Shown: positions 14,008 through 14,061 of the stretch, piece after piece
Numbering within the stretch: the first letter of the stretch is position 1
How the letters are laid out: the number at the start of each line of letters is the position of its first letter
Assembly: GCA_934561115.1 (NCBI GenBank)
Contig: CAKTFS010000033.1
Location: forward strand, 1-14,061
Source: an uncultured Faecalibacterium sp.
Lineage (GTDB): Bacteria > Bacillota > Clostridia > Oscillospirales > Ruminococcaceae
Direction of reading: 5' to 3'
DNA length: 14,061 nucleotides
The notes under the pieces: generated by a model
What the model was told of the DNA's origin: nothing
The model's database searches: none
Seen by the model: only the letters and a program-made list of their open reading frames with translations
Position numbers and translations under genes: made by a program

Positions 14008-14061
14008 ATGATCATCTCCACCAAAAAAGGCACTCCCAAAGAGGAACTGGAAAAGATCGTT
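14008..14061 (+). CDS. aroF: Probable DAHP synthase, N-terminal fragment
   Basis: Only the first 18 codons are visible (MIISTKKGTPKEELEKIV). This resembles the N-terminal ferredoxin-like regulatory segment of type I-beta 3-deoxy-7-phosphoheptulonate synthases (MIIxxKxGxxxEEIxxxx), which make the first shikimate intermediate from PEP and erythrose-4-phosphate. AAAGGAACG lies about nine bases before the ATG. The position directly after pheA-aroB-aroC-aroEK-aroQ supports the call. The fragment is too short to be certain, and it is cut by the window's right edge. Confidence 0.65.
   Translation, partial: MIISTKKGTPKEELEKIV

Overview
The window looks like chromosomal DNA from a GC-rich, low-copy-repeat-bearing gut Firmicute of the Oscillospiraceae/Ruminococcaceae, most like Faecalibacterium. 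This rests on high GC with strong GC3 bias, AGGAGG-type ribosome binding sites, the gene families present, and compact GC-rich palindromic intergenic repeats. The genus is my inference and no search was run.

Layout. The window divides at an AT-rich intergenic region (6319-6536). Everything to its left is on the minus strand. In transcription order these genes are: a DUF624/YesL-like membrane protein; a C39-peptidase-like protein that seems to lack its catalytic cysteine; a cytidylate-kinase-like protein; a MATE exporter; an HdeD/DUF308 membrane protein; and, past a palindromic repeat, an FAD-dependent dehydrogenase that runs off the left edge. The first five are separated by about 30-85 bp and probably form one transcription unit. 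The main visible break in it is a perfect 16-bp hairpin just before the MATE gene.

Everything to the right is on the plus strand. First come a PlsC-type acyltransferase, a repeat, an unrecognised single-pass membrane protein and a 56-residue protein. Another repeat and a strong intrinsic terminator follow. A good sigma-A promoter then drives an aromatic amino acid operon: pheA (chorismate mutase-prephenate dehydratase), aroB, aroC, an aroE-aroK fusion and aroQ. These genes overlap or lie 1-3 bp apart. After a last palindromic repeat, the first 18 codons of a probable DAHP synthase begin. Together they cover DAHP to shikimate-3-phosphate, chorismate synthesis, and chorismate to phenylpyruvate. 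EPSP synthase (aroA) and tyrA are not in the window.

Most notable points. (1) The aroQ product keeps the type II dehydroquinase fold motifs but has Ser, Pro and Met where the family has catalytic Arg, Tyr and His. (2) Four intergenic loci carry at least nine copies of a small hairpin unit. Its stem sequence changes from copy to copy while pairing and, usually, a 3-nt TGC loop are kept. (3) The C39-like protein looks like a pseudopeptidase. I saw no CRISPR array, tRNA, rRNA, prophage or transposase gene. The long open frames antisense to real genes are shadows of high GC3.
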